This document shows, in pieces, positions 30,521 through 43,200 of a stretch of 64,000 nt of DNA. The stretch's first letter is position 1, and each line of letters opens with the position of its first letter. The position numbers and the translations under genes are program-made. The stretch comes from Capitulum mitella (lineage: Eukaryota; Arthropoda; Thecostraca; Pollicipedomorpha; Pollicipedidae), in NCBI GenBank assembly GCA_030062745.1, contig CP099846.1, positions 20,948,621 to 21,012,620 of the forward strand. The letters are read 5' to 3'. The notes under the pieces were generated by a model. That model had not been told where the DNA came from. It ran no database searches and saw only the letters and a program-made list of their open reading frames with translations.

Positions 30521-33290
30521 GTCACCGTGGACGCCGTGCCGGTCCGCGCCAATATGCGCGCGTCCGAATGGGGAAGACTGAAGTGACGTGAAAATGGCGG
30601 GGAGGGGAGCGCTTCGAGCTTGGAACATGCGGAATATGCCAGCGGGTCTGCGATTTCGCTTTCTCTTGTCCATACAAGAGCCCATGAATGTCTAAAGGGC
30701 TCGACTTTTTCGGTTAAGGAAAATCGTATTCAGCTCCAGTCAATTTACGATCAACGACGCTCATGGTCAAGCCTGGCCTGACCGATGCGTCGAGAAAGAC
30801 GCCAGAAGACAGACGATATGTGTCTTGTTCTACGGGAACTAACACTGCTAAGCTGCGGAACGGGTTGATGAATCTTGTCTTACTTGTTAACACTACTGAC
30901 TGAAGACCGAGACAGTAACCAGCCGTGACCAGCACTAACGTGGCCCGGATAATCATGAGAGGATCAAGAAGCTGAACCAAGGCCCTAGGCGGAACGATGT
31001 TTCCATGCACGTTTGCACCATGGAAGTTATGTGAACTATTTTCCATTTACGGGACATCATGCCTCTGCTGTCTACCTCTCACCTGGGCGGCGCCGCCTTT
31101 CGACTACTTTCGCGCTGCTTTCGACCAGCCTATGCGTCCATGATGGCTGGCGATTCCGGTGGGATTGGGGCCCGGACCCCCCTCATTTTCAGGGATATGA
31201 ACATTGGGCCTACGGCAATAACTGGAAGGCAGCGGTCTGAAATGCTGTGTGATCCCCCTTCCCCCATTAATTTTCCGAAGTCTCCGGCCACATATATATC
31301 GCATGGACATAGGAACGGGGACGGAGCCAGAAGCGTCATGCTCCCCGCACATTTTGGGAAATTTAGCATTACCCCTAAGGGAAAACGTTTTTAGCCCTCC
31401 CACCGCTTCTGGATGCTCCTACGTCCCTGATGAATCTATACATTTACTGAGGCTCAACTGTGACGTCATGGCAGGACAGCCTGGCCTCCGCGACCGCGCG
31501 AGAGTGCTGTCCAGCCCGCGCAATGGTCCCTGTCTCAGTCGCAATGCTAAACCTATAGTTACTTGTGGCTCCAACACTCAGCGTCGTACCGGATTTTAAG
31601 CGACTGGCACCTGCGGCTCACATCATCAACCAGCTCCCGAAGTGGCGCCACGTATTCAGGACAGCGGGGCTAAACGGCATTTTCGAGTGCTATCTTTCCA
31701 TGTACCGCCATTGGGATGTTACATTTTTCTGAGCAAGGAAAGGGGCAGTTCCCCGCTACCCCACCCCGGTGGTGCCACCACTGGTGCAAATCAGTCATCT
31801 CCAGGTGCAGGCCCAAGCAGTGTGCGCGGGGGAGAGGGAGGGGCAAATCTTCATCCGTGTAATCTAGCCTAATGCTTATATCTCCATGGATTTCGACCAG
31901 TTCTTTTCGCCATTTTTGACAGTTAGCATGCATTTAGAAAGTTTCAAAAACAAAAAATGCACTTTCAGTCCGAAAAGGGAGGCCAAAACACCTCTTGGCT
32001 CTCTTTTTCCAACAACCATGGCCCTAATGAACCCCCCCCCCCCGGAGATCGGCTAGTGTTTGTCTCAACTCACAGTTCTTCTTTGCCTCTGAAATGGCGT
32101 CCTTTGCTGCCGCAGAGGACATTCACAAATAAATCGCACTCCCAAGCCGTGACTGCAAACAATAACAGTCTGCGGGCACTGTACCCAGGTTTACTGAGTA
32201 GTACGAAGGAACAGGTGTAGCCAGTCGGGTGCGTTCCCACGAGAATGCACCCGGTCGTTCCCTGACCGTCGCTCGTGCCTGTTGCCGGCCGGCGTTCGCG
32301 CAGGACGCCAATTGCTCCTGCCGGTGCTACGCGGGGACACCGAGGTTAGCGCGAGGAACCGTCCCCGTACCACTTTGCCCGACTTCGTTGTTGCCGGAGA
32401 CGTCGCCGGACAGTCGTTGCTGCGCGCTGGCCGCGTTCGGACGCGAGTCGGTGTCGCGCGCCTGTCCAAATTTGTTCGTCGCTATTCACCGCCCGAGGGC
32501 ATTTCACTGACCGTATGGTTCAGTGGTGTCCAGGAGTGAAGTCACTGGGTACGCATACGGAAAAGGACTCGTGCGCATTGTCTACACAGGTCCAGGGCAG
32601 ACTATAAGTCACCAGAACTTGACTACAATGTGTAGTGCGTTTTCGTGAGACGCAAATATGCTTCAAAACAGTCATTGTGAAAGAAGCTTGACTCAGCCCC
32701 GCTGCTACAGTGGATTAGTTCTTTTCCTCTCAGTGACACGGTACCTACGAGGTGTGATTTCGGTAATTTTGCCGGTGCCATCTCACGGAGCCGGGCTACG
32801 TTCGTCTATTACTTTATTCGTGAAAACAAACATCCATCATTGGAGCCATTCGTCTGCTCCAGCCAGCAGTTCTCCACAAACCGGCCGTCCAACGCCCCGG
32901 CAGCGCTGCATCCGCGGTGATCAAGACAGCGGCCCTCCGTGGGGCGGCAGCAATGTTCCTGATCACCAATGCTGGCGTTTTCACGTCGGCCAGGCTCAGC
33001 CCACCGACGACTCAGGTCACGTCCGCAAACGGCACAGCCGCGCACCGGGCCGGGACCCGCACTTCGGCCGGGCAGCACACACGGTGTCCACCGTCCGCTC
33101 GACCGTTCCAGGCCTTCCGATCTGCCTCCTCAGCCGGAGCGGGGCCCACTGGCCTCCTCCGTCCGCGGCACGGAGCCTCCGCTCCCCGATCGGGCAGCCC
33201 TGCCCCCGCGTGACGACACCGCGTGGCGCCGCGCGCGACCGCCACTGGCCGCCGAGTCGGGCGCGGGTCGGCGCAGGCCTGGCCGCCGGC
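30521..33290. other. intergenic region between the two recognised genes
   Basis: CpG-rich segments lie at about 30.5-30.65 and 32.2-32.5 kb. A (C)12 run lies at 32034-32044. The minus-strand promoter of the PHF7/G2E3-like gene could lie around 30.5-30.7 kb, but no core element identifies it. No family-like protein frame was recognised. Confidence 0.4.
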
Positions 33291-33295
33291 CGCGC

Positions 33296-33519
33296 TCAGC
33301 CCTTGCAGTTGGCGGCACCGCCGCAGTTGTGGCCCTTGTGGGCGTCGGCCGTGTTGGCCGTGCTGACCGCCACCTTGGGCTTGGGCCACGAGATGTCGCT
33401 GGAAGCGTCCGAGTCGGAGTCGCTCGAGTCGGTGTACACACCGACGCCGGGCAGCACGCCGACGCAGCGCAGCGCCGACGGCAGCACGGCGGCGGCCGGC
33501 GCCACCTCCGCCGGCCGCT
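33296..33519 (-). CDS. PSME3IP1: PSME3IP1-like, terminal exon with PA28-gamma-binding signature
   Basis: It encodes VLPSALRCVGVLPGVGVYTD and SSDSDSDASSD, the CK2-type acidic Ser cluster, then a tail ending GGAANCKG and a TGA at 33296-33298. Its acceptor CTGTTCCAG is the innermost of five repeated acceptors. Confidence 0.92.
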
Positions 33520-36500
33520 CTGGAACAGACGGGGGCAGTAGGCGCGCGGCACGCTCGCGGGGCGGCGCACCTCCGCCAGCCGCTCTGGAACACAGAGGGG
33601 CAATAGGCGCGCGGCACGCTCGCGGGGCGGCGCACCTCCGCCGGCCGCTCTGGAACAGCGGGGGGCAGTAGGCGCGCGGCACGCTCGCGGGGCGGCGCAC
33701 CTCCGCCGGCCGCTCTGGAACACAGGGGGGCAGTAGGCGCGCGGCACGCTCGCGGGGCGGCGCACCTCCGCCAACCGCTCTAGAACACAGGGGGGCAATA
33801 GGCGCGCGGCACGCTCGCGGGGAGACGCACCTCCGCTGCCGCAAACCAATGAATGGGACGAACCACATCAAACGCGACGACGAGGTACCTCTGACACACC
33901 AGACCACGGGGAGGCACTCTCGCTGTCACATTAATGCCTTTCGTGAATAGGGGCAAACGGAACACTCAGAAACCATGCAATCAGAAATCATTCAAACAAA
34001 AGACTGGCATAAGGGAAGGACTTGCCGTGTGTTCATCTACCAATGTTACATCCTTTGTGCTTTCCTCGTTAAACGGGTGTATTCAAAGCCCTGTATCGTA
34101 CTACAATATGCAACAAAAGGGATTCAAAGAAAAAAGGTATAAAACGGCGACGCAATCACTTATATTCTACACTGTAATCAAAGATCAATAAGAAAAAGAA
34201 TAATACGAATAAACAATAATTCCGACAGCTAAATCGGCAGCGATATATAGTGTCGGTATCGGACAGCGAGCGAACGAGCAAAGCCGGTTCACGCTCAGCT
34301 GCTGAACGTAACGCACAAGCTTACCGCCCCCCGCCCGGGTGGGCGTCACCGTACCGGGGCTGTCGTCGGGCCTGGCCCGCTTCTCGGACGTCTCGGCGGC
34401 GTCCGGCTCGCGCGCCCTGCGCTTCACGACGCCCGAGAGCAGCTGGCTCTGGGAGCGGCGGCCGGCGGCGCCGGGCCGCGCCGCAGCCGCCGCCGTCCGC
34501 TGCTGCACCTCGGCCTTCAGGCGGCGCTCCTCGGCCGCCTCCTCGATCGAGGCCTGCGCCTTCCTGCCGATCGAGCACGGCGTGCGTCGGTCGCCGCGTC
34601 TATTTCAGGATAGCACCGCCCGCGTTGTTCACCGCATCATTCTGCTACACAGCTAATTCAGAGCACGTTCTCGCTACCAGCACAACACACACCATCCACG
34701 ACACCACAATACACGAGCCGGTACGGTTTCAGGGTCCTGCGACTGTTACAATAAACACCAGGTGTATTGACTAAAGCCAACTATTTCACCAGCGTCAGTC
34801 AGGTACGTCTTAATTCTAAAGCACTGACCAGAAAATTGAAACACTTCACATGCTTTCAATACTTACCTAAACTCTTCCAGCTCCTCGTTGTCTTCTTTTC
34901 TAATTTTAGACTGCTGATCAGTTTTCGTCTTGTCCACCAGGTCCAAAAAATCACATTCATCTTCGTCCAAGTTTTTGATCTGGTTTTCTGCAGAGAAATT
35001 GTAACATGCCCTTAATGTGATTTCGGAAATCCTGATGTGTACCGTGAAATTGAGAAATGGTCATCCCAGTTTTTCCAGTGGGGACCATTAACTTTTCCTC
35101 CCCCAAAAATGCTCGAATTTTTCTATAAGACACATAAAAGACATTTGTTTTGCCTAAGACAGCTTCCTAAACTACCGAACACCCTAAGATATTGAGGTGA
35201 TTGCTGTCATCTTACACATACCAAACATACCTTACCTTAGCTCACAGTATCCGGGATTCTGAAGGCCACTTGTGGCCTGTGGGTCCCGTGCCATTAATCT
35301 CGTGACAGGGGACACAGCAGCATTGGTCGGGGTTAACACAACGTACGCCAACAATGTACGTGTAATCAATTTTAAAACTGATTCAGTGAAACGGAGAGAA
35401 TCGCCCGAGGGGGACAACATTCTAGTCACTAACAGCTCGTACAGCGAGGGCGTTTCGTCTTATCCTAGAGCAAGCATGGGTTCACTTAACTTCCAACGAT
35501 AAGATCATGTGGTAGATGAAGCCGCCAGCGCAAAGACACTATCTGGCTGGAGATCAAACCCAGCGTGCAGGACATGGTTCGTTGCGGTCAATCACGTCCC
35601 CTCGGCGCCTTCTGCATCGCCGAGATGGCGGATCAGACAGTCGCAGTACGGTTCATCTTTTGTCCTGGTTATTTGCCTCTGCACCCGTGCAACTGGTTTC
35701 TGATCAGCGCGATAGAATGGACCCCAGATGGCATTACCAAATGTAAGGTGTGGTCATACTTGAAATAAAAATGAAGTAAAAAAAAGCAGAAGCAGAAAAA
35801 CTGAAGAGACATTTCGTAACAAGCAAGGGTAGTGTCGTGGAGGACATGTGCTGGACCTATCTACCAACGAGTGCCAACACCCCAGAAGCTTTCAACTCCA
35901 ACCTTTCTGATTGTTTCCGAAACCTGATGGAGTCCAAGTCCATGAGCCCATGCTTCCAATCCATGAGTCATGGATCCCAACGAGTACTGAACAGTCAATG
36001 AGGAAACCAGGTCTTTCTCAGTTGATGTCTACTCGAATTGAACGCCTTTCATCGTGTAAATGTGCCCGGAGGTTTGGGAGTCAAAATGCGGTAACTTGCA
36101 CTGAGCTTTGTTCAACGGAAGAGACCTCATATCACCCCAAGACAACATGCCTTGATGATGGCGTCACTGCCATCTGGCACACACAGACCTGACGTCCAGT
36201 CATAAAATGACTTTGTGTGGGTGGAGGGACGGACAGACATTCGAGCCAATGTCTCATCCAATGATTTGATCAGATAACAACCAGAATGAAACGGTGCAAA
36301 GGTCGGGATTCACAGGCCCTACAGGCTACAAAAAACGGCAAACAAGCAGAATACCAGACTGAGATACACCGATCCTACAAGCTACAGAAACAGCAAACAA
36401 GCAAAATACCTCAAGGTACATTTTTTCCCGCATGTGCAAAGCTGCACAGCAGCAAAACTTACTGAATTTTCTGGCCTCATCCCACTCTTCTTGCTTTTTA

Positions 36501-39500
36501 TCCTTTTGCTCCTGAAGCCGATCGTAAAGTGTTCTGTTGTCATACTCTGGCTCAGGAGCCTCTGAAATTTATTGAAACATGACATGAAACAATGCAATGC
36601 ATATGAGCATGACCCCAGTCTGCCATATTCTTACTGTGGTCAATGTCTGGAAAAAAACTGGGTGGTCTAGCGCTTCAGTGATTACCAATGGCAAATTATC
36701 CTTTCCCTCACAAGAGAACGAACAGAAACATACCCATACAAATCATCACAGGTGTCATTTTAGGAACTGCTGTAGCAGACTAACACGCTCATTGGCCAAA
36801 CGCATCAAATCGCAGCAGGCAGGGTCAATCCATACGTCCCCCAACTCAAAAACTTCAAAACAACTCAAATACACCAACACTGCACAGCCAGACACCCGCC
36901 ACAGTTTATGAAACGACTCCTTGCAAACCACCTCAAGATCTTGCGACATGAAGAGCAAAATTCGGTATTAGTCGGGCAGGTGTTTCACAAGGGGATCGGA
37001 GATGGCGAGACTGTGCCAAATACTCCCGGTCTGTCTTCGGTGATGTCATCACAGTAACCATGAACGGGGAATGCTACTGCAGTTAAATTTGCGGCGAGTT
37101 TTCAGTCGAATGATATTTGTGACACTATCACCAATCTACATTAGTGACCTCATTTGAGCATGGGTCTCAAAGTTAGTTCAAAGTTGACTAGTCATTTGAC
37201 CATGGGTCTCAAACTTAGTCCAAAGTCCGGGGAAAACCACTGTAACCGGACTTTCAAGGAGTTTTCACCCAACGCAGCGCCAATGACGCATACCGACGAT
37301 ATCCTGGGTCCGTCTCAATGACCTGATCTTTGACCTGGGAATGAAAAAAGGGGTAAAAGTAGTGGGACGTAGCAATGACAAAACCGACAAGAAGTATTTA
37401 CCAAAAGCCATGCCAGATTAAAGCTCCAGCGGCGCTGCCTTTACTCTGCGTCGCTGACGAGTCCCGCGACCTTTGACCTTGGGCTTTAAAAGTCCGCGAT
37501 CGTCTCACAACAGCACGGGGAACGTCACTGCGACCGGGCTTACATGCAACCTTTCCATGAAGCAGCACTAAATGGTGGACAGCGGTGACACGTTTCCCGC
37601 CGCTGTGGCTGAGTGGATAAGGGGCGGAACAACAGAATACGGTGCATGGTTGGCTCGTGTCCTGCCACGGACACCTGTACTTAGTCCCGGGCCCAATGGG
37701 TCAGTACGTCACCGGGCGGCCGTGCCGTGCACTGATTACTGGGGTTTACGGGCACGCCGACTCCATGGTCATTTGGCGCCCAGGAGCGTATCGCGGAGTT
37801 TCACGACACGACAGAAATCCTCCGACGCCACGTGGCTTGGCGCCTGAGACAAAAATTACCCCTAAAGGACGGATCCCGGTCATGTGCCAACCTAACGTGC
37901 ACCTTGTCTATTTCCGCCGTGAAAACGCTAAACAGGAGAAATGACATGTTGGTCCCGCCTTCCAACCAAAATTTCCCATGGCCCCTATGTGCCTCCCCTC
38001 CCCAGTCTTCGGGAAGAAGTTCGTGGGATTCAAGTTCATGGGGCAATAGTTCGTCTGGTAATAGTTCATAAGGACAGAACTTCGCTGGACAAAAGTTCGC
38101 ATAGGCAAAAGTTCGCTCAGCGAAAGTTCGTCTAGACAAATATAAACAATTGCCGACTATCGGACGACAGCTAGTGAAATCGTCTGTTGCATGAAGCTCT
38201 GATTCCCCACGGGCGGATCCCGAACTATTCCCATTATTATCTGGGCATGTCCAACTTAAGCCCGAGTCACAGGCGAGTCCTACCAAGGGCGACCGTGGTG
38301 GTGGCGGTGTTGGGAAGGGAGGAGAGAGAATTGGGCTCAGAACTCTTCCCTAGGTAACCAAAACTTTGCGTTTTCGTCTTGGAAACTTCGCCGCTAAAGG
38401 CCGATTCACAACGTGTACGTCATCTGCCTTGACGTCTATCAGGGGACTAGAGATTTTCCATTACCTGCGAGTTCGATTTGATAAATTAAACCGATCCGTC
38501 AAGTTTTCATCTATCACGTCCAGATTACGGACGTGGCGGACGGCGTGTCGCGGTGGACTATGCACGATGACTAAAAGGAATTGGCTCCAAAAGCCCATCT
38601 GACCCCCTCCAATCATTCTGGAGAAGCCCCATCCGTGAGTCCGTAAAGATACTCAGTTTCCCACTTCAACCCCAACAACGGGCCGTCAGTCTACGAACTG
38701 ACTGACGAGGACTTTGTTTTCGCGGATTATGGATGAGGTGTGAGATCCCTTTCAGTGCTGCCTCAGTTCCAGATTTGACCCAGTAAGTCCTCGGGCCCTG
38801 CTCCTCCTTTTGTGCTGGTTGCGGGCTACGGCACTGGTCACGTGACTGAGCGGCCGGGCTGACATATCGTCAGTCATAAGTTCGCGTGGTTCATTAGAGT
38901 GCTGACGAAGCTCAGGAGCCTTGAGGCAGTTCCCTGAAGGACCGCTGGCGGTTCATGCGTAAACCGTCGTTTCACGCGGTAACAGCGTGAACTGCGTATG
39001 AAGAACTACTGCGCTTCAAATTTCTGCCACGAAATCGATGTATACGAGTGGGCAACCGTTCCTTTTAAATGTTTTTTCGGGTCTGTTTTAACTCTTTTTA
39101 CCATTCAATTCTTGGATTACGTGAATTTTTGTAACACGTAACTGAGGAAATCAATTCTGGACACCCTCTCAGCAGCAGCATAATCAAAGCAGAAATCTGG
39201 CGCGGAAAGCCTGGCTAAAGGCCAGCGTAAACTCAGCCCACGGGACGGTCTGTGGTATTAGCAGGAATAATCAAAATCCTTTTAGAAAAGGATTGCAATC
39301 TAATCCCAAATCCTCAGCTCCAAAACGAATCAAATCCAATCCCAAATCCCGCAAAACCGAAAAAACTGCAATGGAATCCACATTCCATTTCGCAACCTCT
39401 TCGAATAGCGAATTTCCGCTGAAACAGCCACAACAGTAAGCACTTGCGGTGTTTCTTTAGAATATGGATTGAACGCCAGACATTGTACCACAGACCGATC

Positions 39501-40232
39501 CTTTTATGAACTTCTTGGTGAGGAGGCATTAATACGCGTTGTGGAATGGGGTTTCGCGCTAACGCGCATTAGGAGGCACTTTTGTGCCCCCTTCTGGTCT
39601 CGGAAACAGAAAGAGCTAGCAGCATGACATTTTCGAGGTAGGGTAGGGCCATAAAGAACTATATTGTGCGCAATTTTCATGACCCTAGGTCAATCTCTTC
39701 GACGCCAAATGCGGTCGAACAGTTCAACTTTGGACATTTTCTCGGCCCGTACAGGCCCTTCCGTATGGCTTTTCGGACGAAGCGGGAAAATGGCGCGTGT
39801 TAGAGCGCTAAAACATCGAATACCATAATTTCCATTTGTTTGGCTTTTTCAATGAGGATTTCGGACCGCGGTCATGTCAGGTCACTGATCTACGACGCAA
39901 CTTTTTCATTTTTCTAGATCATATTTCGAGCAGCACGGGATACTAGTGCGCCTTGAGTGTAAATAAGGGCGCTAAACGCATCATTTATCGTATTTTCAGT
40001 GAAGATGGCCAACATCGGTGCATTTGGTCACTTCCAGCGTTGACTGGCTTTTGCGAGATCAAAGGAAGTGAAGCGTGGCACTGACCACGGATGACGTTTT
40101 TGACCCAAAGTATGTAAGTTCTTTGCTAACTAACTGCACTAAAGTTATTTCGTTGTAATGAGCCCAATTACACAAACTGATTCTTGAAAAACGTACAAAT
40201 TATACGTATTATATATATATTATACAGATACG

Positions 40233-40263
<31 letters not shown>

Positions 40264-43200
40264 GTGTATAAGCGTATCAATGTACGCAAACGTTTTTTTA
40301 TTACATTCTTTGAATGCATATTTCATACAACACATGTTGTAAGGCACACCTGGACCAGGTCACCAGGTGGTTGCCCTTGACCTTCTATGACCTTGACTTT
40401 ACGTGAGCCTGGTTTTGGTCTAAGTACATCAATCAGTTATTCCCGAATGAAGTCGGCTCATTATGTTCAAACGGTAATCCTTTGTAGAACGCGAGTCCTC
40501 TCGCAAAGTTCCTATCTGTCTGCGACAACCGCTACTTTCATTATGTCTGTTCGACTTCAGATGCTTCAAACTTCAAAAATTTCCGGCCGAATCTCGATTT
40601 CTTTCAGTCAATCGACGAGTCACTGAACTGCCATAAAGGCCTCAAAACAGCAGCGATCAGCTCCCATCCCTTCTCGAGATTTTCAAGAAAAACATGTTGG
40701 GGGCACAAATGTGCCCCCTTTCCAATGCATGTGTTAAATAACAAAAATTGGGAAGAATATTTTTCAAACCCCTTTCCCCAACAATTACGCAGTTTGTTTC
40801 GATACAGGAAAAACATCATCTCGCCTAACACGCAGTGCCTTACGTTGCGGCCAACTCTTCATTTCTTGCGAGATGAACTTGTCCTAGACGACCACATTTG
40901 TGCTAGACGAACTCTTGTTCTGGACGAATTCCTGCATGACAGGCCCTTGACTTACAAAACTTTTGCCTTGGGCAAGCTATTACCTGACACGAACTTTTGT
41001 CCTAGACGAACTTTCGTGGGACGAGCTTTTGTCCTACACGAGCCTCTGTCCTGGACAAACACCTACCCTACACCAACTTTCGCACTACACGAACCTTTTA
41101 CGACGAACTTTTATATTAGACGAACTTTTGCCCCAACAACATTTGCCCAAACTGGCATTCATAAAAGACTACCACAAAGTGATCAATCTAAGTCGTCTAT
41201 GGTCATATCTGGCCAACTAAGGTTAGATATTACAACATTCGTATCTCAAGACTGGTAAAGTTGCGAATGTCAAACAAATGCCATATGACATCTAGTATCT
41301 TTTTCATGGGTTTTTGAATGACATGGAAGTCGTCCAGGGCAGGTCAAGTCAGGTCACATCAAAGACAATGACAGGCAAAATATGTCTGTTTCGTTCGACA
41401 TCGAACACCATGGCACCGTGATTTTTCGAAAGAAACAGACACATTTTGCCTGCTGCTGTCCATGCCCTGACCTGGCTTGACCTACCTGCTCCTGACTTCC
41501 ATGCCATTCAAGAACAGATCAGCATGATGTAGCGATTAAATGGCGTTTGTTTGACATTCGCACCTAATGTTGCCATATTCGACCTTGGCTGACCCGAAAT
41601 GACCTATGATGACCCACAATGTTTTTTTCCGAGCTTTTTCATCTGTGATCAAACATTCGCAATAATGGTTCTGAAACATATGCTTGAAGTAAATTTACTT
41701 GATTGCCAGGTTCGAAACCAATCAATGCTGTGTTCCAATAGCTGGTGACCCGGCCTGACATGACCTGAGGAGTAGGAATATCTTTTTGACAATGAAAAAA
41801 CGTCTCTTGTCCTTCTTCACAACAGATGAGAGTTTTCAGAACCGTCATATTTGCTTCAATGACCTACAGATTTTGGACATCATAACACGGCCTTGTTTGA
41901 CCTGACCCTACAATATTAACTCAGATTCAATAAGTAAGCATTCCTTCCTCATGAAATTTTACGAGTTTTCGTTTGGTATCATTCTCATCTCCGTAGCTCT
42001 CTTAGTTCTCGAGATCCCCGAGCAGGGTCTTTATTTACTTTACCTTTATTTACCATATCTTACCTTTAAATAAGGTGAAATCCGCACTTTCAAAATGAGA
42101 TTTTGTGACAAAAATATAACTTATTTGCTATCTATGAAGCCGAAATATGGGCATTCCATTCTAGCTAAAGAAAATTTCACATTTTCAGGGGCATCAACCT
42201 CACCGACGACGACGTGACCTGAGGTAATACCGCAACTTTTATTTTTTTATCATATTAAAAAGTATGGCCAGTACAGGTTTCCATGAAACTCTGCGGGTTC
42301 AAAAAAAGACTGGATATTTAATTTTTGGATAGTATTTCACATACTTATCAGCCACCAAACAAATCCCTGTAGTATGACCTCGCCGAAATTCCGGAGGCTA
42401 TAACTCCCAAAACGTTGATCGAACTATAGTTCGCACAGGTGGCTTCCGGGCATAAGAAAACCCTGCAAATCAATTCTGGTCCCGATCTGAGACATGCGGG
42501 CACTAACGTCTTGTTGATTTGTTGTGGAATACCCCAGCTGCCATGCAGGCATCATCAAGTGTAGGGATGCACCGAATATCCGGTCCGGCCGGATATCCGG
42601 ACGGATAATAGAGATTATCCGGTATTTGGTATCTGGCCGGATATTTCTGTGACCCGGCCAGATACTGCCGGATATTTAGTCTTCCGGTGCACGATCAAGA
42701 CGTTGTTGTCATATCTGTCTACAGAACCGTTTCAAGAGAAATGTGCGCGGTTATATTAGATTGTCGATGTAACTGCCAGTTCCAAGGTCGGTGTGGAGCA
42801 CCACTTTTCCTTCCTGTTTGGGAGGGTTGGGGCATATTCTGGAAGAGTGGAACTCAAGCTCAAAGCTGCGAAACAATAGCCAGCAGATGCTCAGTAGCCC
42901 ATTTTGTGGCGTACTGTCTTGCTACTTTTGAAAACAAAACTTATCTTTCTCAAATGCTCTGATGCAAATGCATTAACGAACAACATACTTCAAGAGACAT
43001 ACGTTAGGATTCGTACAGAATACTACCAGCCAAGTATTTTAGTTTCACCAAGGTGCTGTAATGGGATTCTGCGCATGCCGGAGCCTCTGCCCAAGGGTGT
43101 AATCTCTCCGGGGGCTGCTGGAGGCAAGTCCCACGTAGTTTTTCAGAAGTGGTTATTTTTCCATCTAATTTTTAAAGTACCAAACAGGTACGTCCCATCG

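Noticed and set aside
33130..33849. 239-residue frame over the PSME3IP1-like terminal exon
   Set aside because: It is a shifted frame through the 65-bp array and exon; the frame with the CK2-type acidic cluster is the conserved one.
37600..37690. functional tRNA gene
   Set aside because: A- and B-box-like sequences exist, but no anticodon stem or acceptor pairing forms; a SINE head fits better.
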